From Salminus brasiliensis (Eukaryota; Chordata; Actinopteri; Characiformes; Bryconidae), in the NCBI RefSeq assembly GCF_030463535.1, contig NC_132894.1, positions 29,408,625 to 29,472,624 on the forward strand: 64,000 nucleotides of DNA, in the 5' to 3' direction. How positions within the stretch are numbered: position 1 is the first letter of the stretch; each line of letters begins with the position of its first letter. The notes beneath the pieces were generated by a model that made no database searches, had not been told where the DNA came from, and was given only the letters and a program-made list of their open reading frames with translations. A program made the translations under genes and the position numbers. Shown here one piece after another: positions 37,041 through 48,424 of the stretch.

Positions 37041-40000
37041 CTGAGAAGGAGAGGGAAGTTGGAGGTGTTAGAATTCTGTCTGAATTTCCGAATCGTTGCA
37101 GTGCAGACCAACCCAAGGTGTTGAAAAATGCTATTTCCACCATACCATAGAAGAACCAGTTTTGGTTCCTTAAAAAATGTTTAAGCATGAATTATTGGAA
37201 AAACATTTTGGGAAGCACCCAACTCCAGGTAAAGCTTCTTAAAAGCATCCTTAAATTGTAGAACCTTTACACTGTGTAAAGCTTCTTCACAATCACAGAT
37301 CACTCTGTGATAATTTAGTGGTTCTCAAACTGGTTCTCAGAGGCTACTTAAGCGGGGTTGGGGTAAATATCTAGAGTGTGTGGGGGTCTTTAAGGACCAG
37401 TTAGACCTTGAGGTTAATACCTTCATATGACACTGTACTATGACACTATGACACTGCAACGTATGGGTGCAGTTATGAGTGTGAGAGATGAAACCTTCTC
37501 TGGAGCATTGTTCAAAGAACCCTTTGTGGAACTTAGAAAAGATACAAGATCATATGGAATTATGAAGATTTCATATGAAGATGCTGGTAGTCTAGTCATT
37601 AGCTGTTGTTACAGACAAGGGACTTGAACCTCACCATTCCCTTGGGTTCATTTACATACCAATGTCAAGATCACAACCTTTGCCATTTGAATTCATGTCC
37701 AACAGCATTGCTGATCTAAGGTTTGAGTGTCAGACAGGAAATCGTGTTAGGAGGTTTGGTTTTCACTTGGGGTTTCAGGTTGTTTGGGATGACTAGGGTA
37801 TGAGTTCGGCCAGTATTTCCCAGTTCTGCCAAGATTAAAGCACCTGATGCAAACCATCAGCTCATTTTCAAGCTCTTGCTGGGCAGAACTTGGTAAGTTA
37901 AAACCTTTTAGGTTACCTTAGGTTATGTTCCCTGTGGTGAACACATATGAAGGTGGCAAAAAGTCAAACTTGTCCCTGAAGACCAGTCCTACACAGTCCA
38001 ACCCAGCTAGCAACCTTAGGGATAGAGCTCAAATGTGGACCACTGCTTTAAAGAACCATTGACTGAAAGGTCAATGGTTTCTTCAGGAAACCATTAGTAG
38101 TTTTTCCTATGGCACTGCTCCAACTTGCCCATTTGGTGCCTTTGTTTTTAAGAATGTAGTTGCTGGATGAATGAGCCTCATAGTTAATAACTGAATAATA
38201 AGTCTATAGGGTTTAAGAGGTTAAACCAGGGAAGACGCTGGAACTACAGGGCTACTCCAAGAGCACACACACATACAGTGTGGGTGGTCCCTTTTGGCCA
38301 GTTCATCTTTACCCTGGGAAGGACAGTAGGTGCATGTGTTGGCTGGCAATGCTAAGAATGGAATGTGCAGAGTGAGTGATGTAGTGCGCCACCGTCCCTG
38401 GCTTCATCCGGCCCACAGTGAAAACACGATGAGGCACAAGCAAGCTCAACAATGCGCCAACTAGAGGGTTGGAAAGGGGGGCTGGAGAAGGGGTTTACAA
38501 CTCCAGCACAGCGATATGTCATCAGGCACTGATAAGAAAATCTACAGGCGGAAACCTGCTGTAAATCAGCTCATGCACTCACAGATCCATAGAGCTTCCC
38601 CTTGCTGTTCATGGCCACGAATAGCTCGCTCCGGACGCCGAACAGTGTCACAACTCCCCTCTCCACCGGAGATATCTCCAGAAGACCTGCAACCAACAAC
38701 AAAGAATACAGATGACCTTGGCCCACTCATAGCTATCAGGCAACTGCTCAGGATGAATGTATTTGGAAAGGACTGCCAGTGTTTACATTTAGATTTCTCG
38801 AGCAGTCTAGAGGGAAATGACACCTTCCGGCCATGAAGCATTCAGCAAACACGTAAATCGTATCCAACACAGCGAAATTCCCATTGTTCAATCAACAGCT
38901 ACAGCGCTCACTCTGATACGCTCTTGAAAATAAAGGTTCCTAAATGGTTCTTAGCTTGGATGTAAGCCTCTAGGAAAAATCATTCACTGAGATATAGAAT
39001 CTCTACATGATGTGAAGGGTTCTTTAAGAAGGACTTTCAAAAGATCTCATCAAATGAAAGCTGCTTTATGGAACAAACAGTGGTTGTTTTCTGATGTTGT
39101 CCCTGATCTTCTACTGTTGAATTTAACCTTCCAATGGTCTTCTACTGGGCACATGTGTCTAGCAGCAGGGTAATAAATATCTTAAAGGATATTTGTTGGT
39201 GGGTGCAGACTTTCTTGTTAAACTCTCTCTATTGGCATAGAAGAACCAATTTGGGTTCCCCTTACAAATGTTCCCATGGCTGTTTCTTCTGAAATGTGAA
39301 GAACCTCCACATAATGCAACAGTTTCAGGAAGAACCCACATATTGGTACACAACAATTATATTATATGGAGATTCTTAAAACCTTCAGAAAAGTACACTT
39401 ACAATTGTCTTTTCTTTTTCCGATATAGTCCTTCACCGAAAGAACCAATGTGGTTCTTCTATGGCATCATTCAAACAACTTTTGATGGTGCCTTTTTATA
39501 ATGAATATACCTATATATTCCTAAAACCCAGGGGTGCAGCCAAGGATATTGGGTCCCATATTACTCTGATATTACTCTGGGGCCCACAACTTTAACAATT
39601 CTGCCAAAATGCCTGATAGTAATACATTTTTCAGGGGCCCCGTCACAGTCACAGGCCCTTAGAATCGACCTAACTCTCCCCTTTCCCCCCAAATATGGTG
39701 CCCAAGCTAAAACCTGTAGATTAGTTTTACAGTACTCGCTCATATTATAGTAGTTTAGAATGTAAGCTGTTCATTTAACATTACATTTTTCCTGCACATT
39801 TTCCTCACATACTAAAAGAAGACCTATCTGAAAGCACCCATCAAGGTCTTTTCCGACTTCAAATGCAACTTTTGACCACATTCCCTTTAATAGAGCTGTT
39901 CTGCGTCCTCCAGATGATGCCTGGTCCCCTTTATAGAGACGCTGTGCTCTTACTGCGTACGTAATGAAAACGTATGTAATGTATCTCCCTTCAGTTTTAT

Positions 40001-42016
40001 GTCATGTCTTAAAATAGTCCAAGAGGACACAAAACAAGTCTTGGGCGCGTATTGATACTGCGTCCAAAAGTCCCTGGGCGTTCTGTTCCTTGACTGCTGG
40101 GCTGACTACAAAAGCTTAACAGCTTAAAAACGAACGGACGAACTAAATAAATAAACAAACAAACAAACAAACAAACAACACACAAGTGCACCCACCCTCC
40201 ATCTGCTCTCATACACCTTTTGTCCACACTGGCTATTAATTAGACACACAAGGCCAAGGGGGTTAATGTGCCATAACAGATGGGCTTATCTCTAGCCTAA
40301 CTTTGGGGCCAGCTTTAGATGTTGGCCCGGTTCCGACCCGTCTCACGTTACACAGGCATCTACTAGCTGCTGAGAGAGGGGGGCGGAAAGCACCAGTGGG
40401 TTTTTCAAAATGTCCAGATGTTGACGTGACGATCAGAAACATCTCCCAGTGGATGCGTTAGTCTTCTAATTTATGGCTACGTACATGTACAACAGTGCTA
40501 CTACAGACAACCACCATCATCTACGCACAGTTAGACTACTCACTGGACTTGTGCTGTTCTTTTGTCGTTCTAATCCAGTGCTGAATTAACACCTACAGTG
40601 TTTATATGAGCACAGCTGGACTCGATTACGTGCAATTTTGAGCCTGGATTTGAGAGTGATGAGTGATAAGGTGCTGTATGAGTGAGTTCAATACTGTAGG
40701 TGCTAGTTCAACACTTAGAGGAGGTCATTCAGAGCTTGCAGGACCCTTTGAGTGAGACCATTGTTACGATGCACACTGTAAGGAGACAAGCTGTGGATCA
40801 GTACTCTGGCAGCTGTGTTGCTATGCCTTTTTCACATTCACCCTCAAGTGGAGAAGGTTCTTCAAGGGTTCCTCAAAGCGATGGGTCTATATAGGACCAT
40901 GACAACTCTGAAGTATCTGAAGAACATTGGAATGCTTATATTGTTCTCTGCCTGGTTCAGAAGGTCTTCTCTACTTCTTATATTCTTTCTGAGGTTCTGT
41001 AGCACCAGAAAGGACTCCAATTTTGTTCTGAGTCAAAAGAACCCTTGTGGAAAAAAGTGTATAGTACAGCGAAGGGGTTCTTTGACTCGTAACATAAATG
41101 GAGACCTTTGTGGTGCTTTTTACTGAGACCTATCAATATTGGAACCATTTTTGGTGAACATAGAACCATTTACCCAACAATAGCTTTTCCCTTGTTTTGT
41201 AAGGACCGTTTAGCCACTGGTTCAACCAACGTAAGCACTCAGATGTGTCTTGGATTTGCTAGGGTTCTAGATACACTCTTAAAAACCTGAGTGCTTCAGA
41301 TGGTGCTTTGATCGATGCCACATTTATTAAAGAACCATTAAAAAAGAAATGTATGAGTATGAATTTGTAATAGACATGTAATAGAGTATGAATGTGACGA
41401 AGCTTCCAAAGATCTAAATTGAGAGGTTCTTCAAACATGGTTCTTCATAAAACCAAAACTGATTCTTCTATGGCATCGTGCAAAGAACCATTTAAAGCTT
41501 ATATTTTTAAGCATGCAGAACCATTGCCTTCACTGAAGACCACTTGAAGATCCTTCGTTTTAAAAGTGTCTAGAACCCTATATAAGTCTCACTTGATTTT
41601 GTTAGAACGCATCTCAATGGATCGTCATACCGAGTAACATTCAGTGCATTATCTCTCGCTCAGGTTAAACAAGCTGAAAGAGTCCACCATGGATATGGGT
41701 GGTCGGACTGTGCGTACTCACTGTATCTGTTCTCGTTGTGCACGCCGGTGATGGTGCCGTCCGGCAGCACTTGCAGGTGGAAGCCGATGCCAACGTTGCA
41801 GTAAAGGCGTCGCAGGCGCTTGATGCCGGTCAGGTACTCGCTGTCCCGGGCCGCCTCGCGCTTCTCGCCGCCCGGCACGCGCGCCACAGAGCGCGAGTAG
41901 AGGGTCTCCCAGCGGCGCTGCGCGCTCACGAGCGGAGCGCCGCGCGCCCAGCCCGCCGTCAACCCGAGCAGCAGCAGCAGCAGCACGGGGAGCGGCGGCG
42001 CCGCGCGCACACTCAT
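36864..42016 (-). CDS. fgf4: Fgf4, secreted fibroblast growth factor; 3 exons, 191 aa
   Basis: This is a paracrine FGF of the FGF4/5/6 subfamily. In the family it binds heparan sulfate and FGFR-c isoforms and acts in early embryo, tail-bud and limb or fin patterning. The exons are 41722-42016, 38583-38686 and 36864-37040; phases are 1 then 0 and the stop is TGA. The signal peptide is at about residues 10-26 ([18 protein letters not shown]). The core starts [20 protein letters not shown], continues with [13 protein letters not shown] and NNYNAYES, and carries the heparin-binding segment [11 protein letters not shown] before the subfamily ending THFLPRI. Fgf6 is nearly identical in the core. 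I prefer Fgf4 for [10 protein letters not shown], the YPGM motif and the position between fgf19 and fgf3. It is slightly shorter than human FGF4 (206 aa). The exon 1 end has a decayed copy 2.7 kb upstream. Confidence 0.93.
38583..38686 (-). CDS. fgf4: fgf4 exon 2
   Basis: 104-nt middle exon, Ser99-Ser133, with [15 protein letters not shown] at its end. The acceptor is TTGCAG and the donor is GTGAGT. Confidence 0.95.
38917..39120. mobile_element. Palindromic MITE, family C, in fgf4 intron 1
   Basis: Starts TACGCTCTTGAAAATAAAGG with TTCCTAAATGGTTCTT. The right end is indistinct. Related arms continue at 39230-39510 (GGCATAGAAGAACCAATTTG and ATGTGGTTCTTCTATGGCAT). Confidence 0.5.
41272..41518. 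mobile_element. Palindromic MITE, family C, in fgf4 intron 1
   Basis: Starts TACACTCTTAAAAACCTGAG and ends near CTTATATTTTTAAGCATGCA, with ATTCTTCTATGGCATCGTGC in the right arm. It ends about 200 bp from the exon 1 donor. Confidence 0.6.
41722..42016 (-). CDS. fgf4: fgf4 exon 1
   Basis: Codes residues 1-98 plus one base of Ser99, ending [14 protein letters not shown]. The donor is GTGAGT. It is very GC-rich. The ATG at 42016-42014 precedes the signal peptide directly. Confidence 0.93.
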
Positions 42017-42392
42017 GCTGTCAGGCACGGGGAGCGCGCGCGACCGAGGCGGGTACGAGTTACACACGCGGGTCCTCCTCTGTCTATTTTGGCATCGACG
42101 TCCACCCCCACCTCTTCCTTTGCCTCCACCTCCTCCTCCTTCTCCTCCAAGACCACCACCGTCCAAAATTAAAACCACGCGACGCACAATAAACGACCCC
42201 CCGAAAAAACCTGAGCGCTGAGCTCGCGCTCTAGGGTGCGCGGCTGCCTGACTGCCTGAATGCGTGCGTTCGTTCGTGTTTGTGTGCGTCTGTGTGTGTG
42301 TGTGTGTATGAGTCTCCGTGAGCGCGTGCCTCCAAAGTCGAGTCCAAGTTCGGCGAAGTCGCTCAGCGCGTCTCCTCTCGGCCATGCGCGCG

Positions 42393-42401
42393 CTATTTAT
42401 A
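42393..42401 (-). promoter_or_regulatory. fgf4: fgf4 TATA box
   Basis: TATAAATAG on the minus strand, embedded in GC-rich sequence, 377 bp upstream of the fgf4 ATG. It predicts transcription starting near 42370 and a 5' UTR of about 350 nt. The surrounding 41760-42490 is CpG-rich. Confidence 0.65.
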
Positions 42402-43174
42402 CGCGCCCACGGAGTTACATCACGCGCAGCGCGCGGCATGGCAGGGCCACGCGCTGGAGACTGGACGGGGCCTGAGCGCGCGCGCCACAGTGTGTGTGTG
42501 TGTGGAGGTGGGTGTGTTTTTAGTCGTTTTGGGGACCTAACGTCCCCACGCTGGTGAAAAACATAGACAATTTGACACTGTTAGGACATTTAGATGCATT
42601 CGGGTGGTCCTCACGACCCCTTGCTCATTTTTAACTCTATTTGACAAACCAAGCAAAGAAGCAAAATATGAAAGCAACTGCACGCGCTCATACAGGCCAA
42701 CACAAGTCACGACAATATGGTATAACTGTAGCAGCAACGTCAATGCTGTTGCTTCCTCTTCATCATCATCATCCTCATTATTGTCTTTATCAGGCTGCTG
42801 GGTCGAGGTCTTAGGTGTGTTTGGACGTACATGGACAACTGCATGTGTGTGTATGTGTGGACAGCAAACCTGTGCGCGAGGTCGTAACAATAACCTAACA
42901 TCAGCATCAATAATAATGATGATCAACAACGTCATCATCAAGCTGATGATGTCTTCAAAATCTAAACCTACTGCCATGCTAATCAATATGCTGAACCATG
43001 CTGTGGGTGTTATCCCTCACTGGACGCTGTGTTGACCACAGTGCAGTCCTCAGTACTAAACCCACTCTTATACCACAGTTTAGTCCAGCCTAAATCCCAA
43101 CCAAGAAAGAAGACCCCCATGGGTATGAATGGTCAATTAGACTTAGACTATCTATGTATTTCTCTACCTACCTA

Positions 43175-43480
43175 TCTGCACTATATGTCCAAATGTTTGT
43201 GGACATCCCTTCTAAGATGTGCAAATGCACTCAAACAGCTTGTCTAGTCTCTGTAGAGAATTACTGCCAAGAGTCAACTGTATTCTTTGGAATGATGGTT
43301 GGTGCTCCATCTAAAACATTTTGGGACTTGGAGAGGTGGGGATGGTGTGTGGAGGAGATCGTCCAACATCCTGGCCTCACTACAACTCTAAATAGCTCTG
43401 TTACCACTGTAACTGTTGCTGAATGCAATCAAATCCTCACAGGTTTGGTCCAAAATGTAGTAGAAAACCTTCTCTGGACA
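43175..43480 (+). mobile_element. Dispersed repeat, family A, next to microsatellite
   Basis: Begins GCACTATATGTCCAAATGTT with GTGGACATCCC, contains GGTGCTCCATCT and GTCCAACATCCTGGCCTCAC, and ends where the TCTG/TCTA array starts. Confidence 0.65.
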
Positions 43481-43485
43481 GTCTT

Positions 43486-43509
43486 TCTGTCTGTCTGTCT
43501 GTCTATCTA

Positions 43510-43546
<37 letters not shown>

Positions 43547-44069
43547 TTATCTGTCTGCCTATCCATCTGTCTGTCTGTCCATCCATTTGTCTATTTATCT
43601 GGCTGTCTATCTATCTAATCTATCTATCTATCTATCTACATATCTATCTATCTATATATCTATCTATCTACATATCTATCTGTCTGTCTATCTATCTATC
43701 TATCTGTCTATCTATCTACAAATTTGTCTGTCTATCTATCTACCTACTTGTCTGTATGTCTGTCTATCTCTCTATGCATCTATCTATCTATCTATCTATC
43801 TACATATCTATCTGTCTATCTATCTACATATTTGTCTGTCTATCTATCTACCTACTTGTCTGTATGTCTGTCTATCTCTCTATGCATCTATCTATCTATC
43901 TATCTATCTATTTATCTGGCTGTCTGTCTCTCTGTCTGTCTCGCTGTCTGTATATATATATCTGTCTATCTATCTATTTATCTGTCTGCCTATCCATCTG
44001 TCTGTCTGTCCATCCATTTGTCTATCTATCTGGCTGTCTTTCTGTCTGTCTGTCTAGCTGTCTGTCTGA

Positions 44070-44111
<42 letters not shown>

Positions 44112-44150
44112 GTCTGTCTGTCTGTCTGTCTCTCAATCTATCTGTCTTTC
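43486..44150. repeat. Long (TCTA)n/(TCTG)n compound microsatellite
   Basis: About 660 bp of tetranucleotide units. An internal longer unit including TACCTACTTGTCTGTATGTC is repeated near 43740 and 43850, so the array also grew by larger duplications. Confidence 0.95.
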
Positions 44151-44386
44151 CATTTATTTATGTGTCTATCCACAAAAAAACTGGGATAGGTTGACGTATG
44201 GTAAAATATCAGGCTGTGTGTGTTGATCCCAGTAGGGTTCTCAGTCTTAAACCCACTCTTATATCACTGGTTACCCAGACTGCCTAAACCTAACCAAGAC
44301 CAACCTGAAACCAAGTCCAATAAAGAAGCCCACTGTGGATATGAGTAGTAAGTTGGACAGAAACCAGCACTGTATGAACTTTATTA

Positions 44387-44430
44387 CTGTATCTGTTCTC
44401 GTTGTGCACGACGGTGATGGTGCTGTTTGG
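44387..44430 (-). pseudogene. Relic copy of the 3' end of fgf4 exon 1
   Basis: About 40 of 44 bases match fgf4 exon 1 at 41721-41764, and the first 24 are identical. Read on the minus strand it codes a diverged form of the exon end (TITVVHNENRY against [11 protein letters not shown]). The exon border is followed by GTAATA instead of GTGAGT. Nearby intronic words (TGGATATGAGTAGT at about 44337) also resemble the fgf4 intron 1 start (TGGATATGGGTGGT at 41690). The signal peptide and core upstream are missing. Confidence 0.7.
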
Positions 44431-44709
44431 ACACACGTGGACAAATGTGTGAGTGGACATGATTGTGTGTGTGTGTGTGTCTACTGGCCCCTTATCAGCG
44501 TGGCTGTCAGCTATGGGAATGAACTGGTTTCTGTATTGGAGGATGTGGAGTGAGCGCAGAGTGCGCGGCAGCAGTGAGGGCAGGAGACAGATCTATAAAC
44601 GGACAATAACAGGAAAAAACACGCAGCAATTCAGCCAATCCACAACACTACTGAAGCCCCAACACCCAGACAATAACGAGCCTGACAACAGTACAGTACT
44701 GAACTACAG

Positions 44710-44762
44710 AGAGAGAGAGAGAGAGAGAGACAAAGGGAGAGAGACAAAGGGAGAGAGAGAGA
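44710..44762. repeat. (GA)n microsatellite
   Basis: GA-rich run with GACAAAGGGA interruptions. Adjacent (GT)n and (GA)n runs lie at 44828-44870. Confidence 0.9.
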
Positions 44763-44830
44763 AGGCTGAGGAACTTTTAGAGCAGCGACTCGCCCTATGC
44801 GTCGCGCCTGTATGTGCGTCTGTGTATGTA

Positions 44831-44870
<40 letters not shown>

Positions 44871-45149
44871 GGGTTGTTCCCATTGACCCTTCAGCAGTTC
44901 GGTCGTGAAGCTTGTGCGTCACCGCAGCGCGGGGGACAGAAAAATGGAAACGGCTGGAAACATCAGCGCACGGACTCAAGCTGTGCGTGCGCGTGCATGC
45001 GTACGTATGTGAGTGTGTGCACCGGAAACCCACACGAGACACTAAAGTTCATATCGACACAAATCTACATCACCCACAATTCATCAGTTCTTATTAACAG
45101 TGAGCTTTTCCACAGCATCACCAATACGAGTGAGGAAACACAGCTGTCT

Positions 45150-46600
45150 GACTGTGTGTCTGTCTGTCTGTCGATCTGTCTGTCGATCTGAATTCCATAA
45201 CTGTGTGTCTGACTGTCGAACTATATAACTGTCTGTCTGCCTATTTACTTGCCTCTCTAACCATCTATCCATCTGTCTTTCTCTGTTGTCTATCTGTCTG
45301 TCTCTTTGTCTGACTGTCTATCAGTCTGCCTGTCTATCTGTCTGTCTCTCTGTCTGACTGTCTCTCTGTCTGACTGTCTATCTTTCTGTGTCTCTGTCTG
45401 ACTGTCTCTCTGTCTGACTGTCTAGCTATCTGACTGTCTGTCTGACTGTCTCTCTGTCTGACTGTCTAGCTATCTGACTGTCTGTCTGACTATCTATATA
45501 TCTCTCTATGTCTGACTGTCTTTCTATCTGCCTGTCTTTCTATCTGCCTGTATGTCTGTCTGTCTCTCTATCTGTCTGTCGATCTGAATTCCATAACTGT
45601 GTGTCTGACTGTCGAACTATATAACTGTCTGTCTGTCTGTCTATCTATTTGCCTCTCTAACATCTATCCATCTTTCTTTCTCCACTGTCTGCCTCTTTGT
45701 CTGACTGTCTAACAGTCTGACTGTCTATCTGTCTGACTGTCTATCTGTCTGTGTCTCTGTCTGACTGTCTAGCTATCTGACTGTCTGTCTGTCTATCTAG
45801 GTCTGTCTGTCTTTCTATTTACCTGTCTTTCTACCTGCCTGTGTGTCTGACTGTCTTTCTATTTACCTGTCTTTCTACCTGCCTGTATGTCTCACTGTCT
45901 TTCTATTTACCTGTCTTTCTATCTACCTGTATGTCTCACTGTCTTTCTATTTACCTGTCTTTCTACCTGCCTGTATATCTGCCTGTCTTTCTCTCTGTCT
46001 CTCTATCTGTTTGTTTAGCCATCTGTCCCTGCCTAATTTTCTATCTGTCTCTCTCTGTCTAACTGTCTGCCTATCTGTCTGACCATCTCTCTGCCTCACC
46101 GTCTCGCCGGCTGACCGACTCTCCCTCTTCCTGTCTCTTCCTGTCTATGTGTCTATCGAACAGTCTGTCTGTCCGTTTGTGTGTCTGCCTGATTTAATTT
46201 TTTTTGTTGTTTTAGTATACATACCTACCTGTCTGTCTGACTGATTTTCTGTTCTCTGATTTGATCAGTCTGTCTAGCTGTCTACCTGTCTATATGTATT
46301 TATCAATATGTCTGTCTGACTTGTCTATCTGATTTTCCATGTGTCTCTCTGATTTGCCAGTGTTTATCATTTGTGTCTCTCTATCTCTCCGTCTCCTTTG
46401 GTTCTGTCTTTCTCTCTGTCTGTAGCAATGTTCTGTCTGTATGCCTGTCTGTCTTTTGTCTTCCTGTCTTCCTGTCCAATTGTGTCTGTCTGAAATGTCT
46501 CTCTGTCTGAAACTCGAGATTTAGATGGTCATGCAGCTCAGTAAATATACCAATATGTCTCGTGTCTGTATGTCTGTTTGCCACTGTATCTGTCTGTCTG
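45150..46600. repeat. Degenerate TCTG-rich array with 395-bp duplication
   Basis: About 1.45 kb of decayed CTGT, CTAT and CTGA units. A segment with CGATCTGAATTCCATAACTG and GAACTATATAACTG occurs near 45181 and again near 45579. Confidence 0.85.
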
Positions 46601-48085
46601 TCCTATGGCCGTGTTTCTGCCCCTGGGAAGAGCAGTGACCTGATCAGGCTGTACACTGCTACATGTAAACGTCTTTACCTAGCTCCATAACACACGCGCG
46701 CACCCCCATCATAAAATCAAACAGCTAATAAAGAAGAAACGCTTCCAAACAAGTTTGGGCCACCCTCATCTAACACCACCACCCCCGCCCCCGCCTCCAT
46801 CATGATCAGATAAAGCTCCGCATGAGGGCGTTTTCTCACGTTCACGTCTGGCTAAACCTCATTGTGTAAATGTCAGAGCCCCCTTCTTTATTTCCAGCAC
46901 TTCAAACCCAACTGTTCAGCCGCTCCAGGTTTTGGGGGTGCTTTCTGAGAGAGCTGCTGTGCTCTAAGGCTGCATGCTTCAGTGCCATTGCCCGCTGATG
47001 GGCATCCTCTGCACACACAGACACACCGTTTCTCTTCATTTGATCTCTGTCTGGGCGCATTTTAGCGGGGTTTGCTCGGAGCGCGCCGCGGCTCAGGACA
47101 CTGATCAAAACGCCCTTTTGTTTAAGGCTCATTTGTTTTATTAGCGACCGAACAAGAGGATGATCCACTGTTTATCTGAGTTAGATCTTTCTCAGGAATG
47201 TGTTAGAAAAGGGTAGGAAGACTACCGTGTGTTTGCTTCGACAAAACAACTGGATCTTTTTTATTGGTAGGCTTTTGTCTTGCACTCTTTAAAAGAAAGC
47301 TGTTCAATTAATCTGGAGAAAACGGATGCCCGACTGTGTCCGACTGATGAGATGCACTAAGCACAAAACAATGTACCAAAGTGTGTGTATTTTTTATAAC
47401 ATGGTATATTTAAAAAATACTATTTTCCACATGTCCGCCATGACCAACGCATTTCCGTCTAAAATATCACCAAATAAATGTTATTTTATCAGACATTTAT
47501 TATTTTCAGGATCGCACGTGCATGTTTGTTTACATATAATATATTTTTATACCAAATAAAATCCTTATTATATTAAAATAAAAGTACTTTTGAAAATAAA
47601 AGTATGAAGTTATTTCGCCTATAAATAATGTCTTCATGTAACTTTATGTTTGGCTATAAATACAGTTGCCGTAAATGACATCCCAAAGATGGAATGATAT
47701 TATTGGAGCATCCAGGAACAAAGAAACGGCAGGTTTTACATTGTATATTTGTTGCTTTCCGTAAAGCTCAATCCAACCACCCCGCCACGCAAAAATGATA
47801 GAAAAGCTGCTTTTTATTATCCTTGTTTTCACTATTAATCCAAAGAAAATGATATTTAAAATTGATTGACATGTGAGCTAGGTCAGGAACATTGACCATG
47901 TCATGAACTGCGGTCACGTTTTTCAGTGGTAAAACAGGTCTTATTTCTGAATAAAAAATATATAATATTAATGAGTCTGTAATGTCTGAGGTGGGGAATA
48001 TGATTGTTTTGAGGATGAACGTGTTGTGGATTTTTTATGTTGTGGATTTTAAAATTCTGAAGAAAATGTAAAATGTAGAAAGTTG

Positions 48086-48290
48086 CTTCAAAAGGTTCTT
48101 TGAGCGACACCAGAGAAGAAGGTCTTCTGGTTTCATAAAGAACCATGCTTGTGATCGACATCTGTGAGTGTGAAGAACTCTTTTAAAGGTTTAAAGAACC
48201 TTCAGCTGATGCAAAGGGTCTTGACCAATTTAAAGGCTCTTTACACTCACATCTTTATCACAAATATGGTTCTTTTTAAGACTGTATCTG
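48086..48290. mobile_element. Palindromic MITE, family C
   Basis: AAAAGGTTCTTTGAGCGACA then CCAGAGAAGAAGG, with CCATGCTTGTGATCGACATC in the middle and ATGGTTCTTTTTAAGACTG at the right end. Confidence 0.6.
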
Positions 48291-48376
48291 GATTTAGTGT
48301 ACTTACTTATTCTCTGTAGTGTATTCTGTTACAGATAGACGCAGTGTGTGCACAACCAATGCGCACTGTTACATAT

Positions 48377-48377
48377 G

Positions 48378-48408
<31 letters not shown>

Positions 48409-48424
48409 ATAATATTAATAATAA
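48377..48424. repeat. (AAT)n microsatellite
   Basis: About sixteen ATA units with one interruption. Confidence 0.9.

Noticed and set aside
36864-42016. fgf6 as an alternative name for the middle FGF
   Set aside because: The core is close to Fgf6, but the position between fgf19 and fgf3 and the [10 protein letters not shown] and YPGM segments favour Fgf4.
41699-42172. 157-codon plus-strand frame opposite fgf4 exon 1
   Set aside because: It is antisense to a clear FGF exon; the open frame comes from GC-rich sequence with few stops.
43423-44226. Open frames of 150-267 codons of Leu-Ser-Ile-Tyr repeats (also at 16086-16376 and 16636-16989)
   Set aside because: They are translations of TCTA/TCTG microsatellites.
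46902-47168. 88-codon minus-strand frame
   Set aside because: No recognised domain, no splice partners and no neighbouring gene of which it could be a part; kept only as a non-coding candidate.
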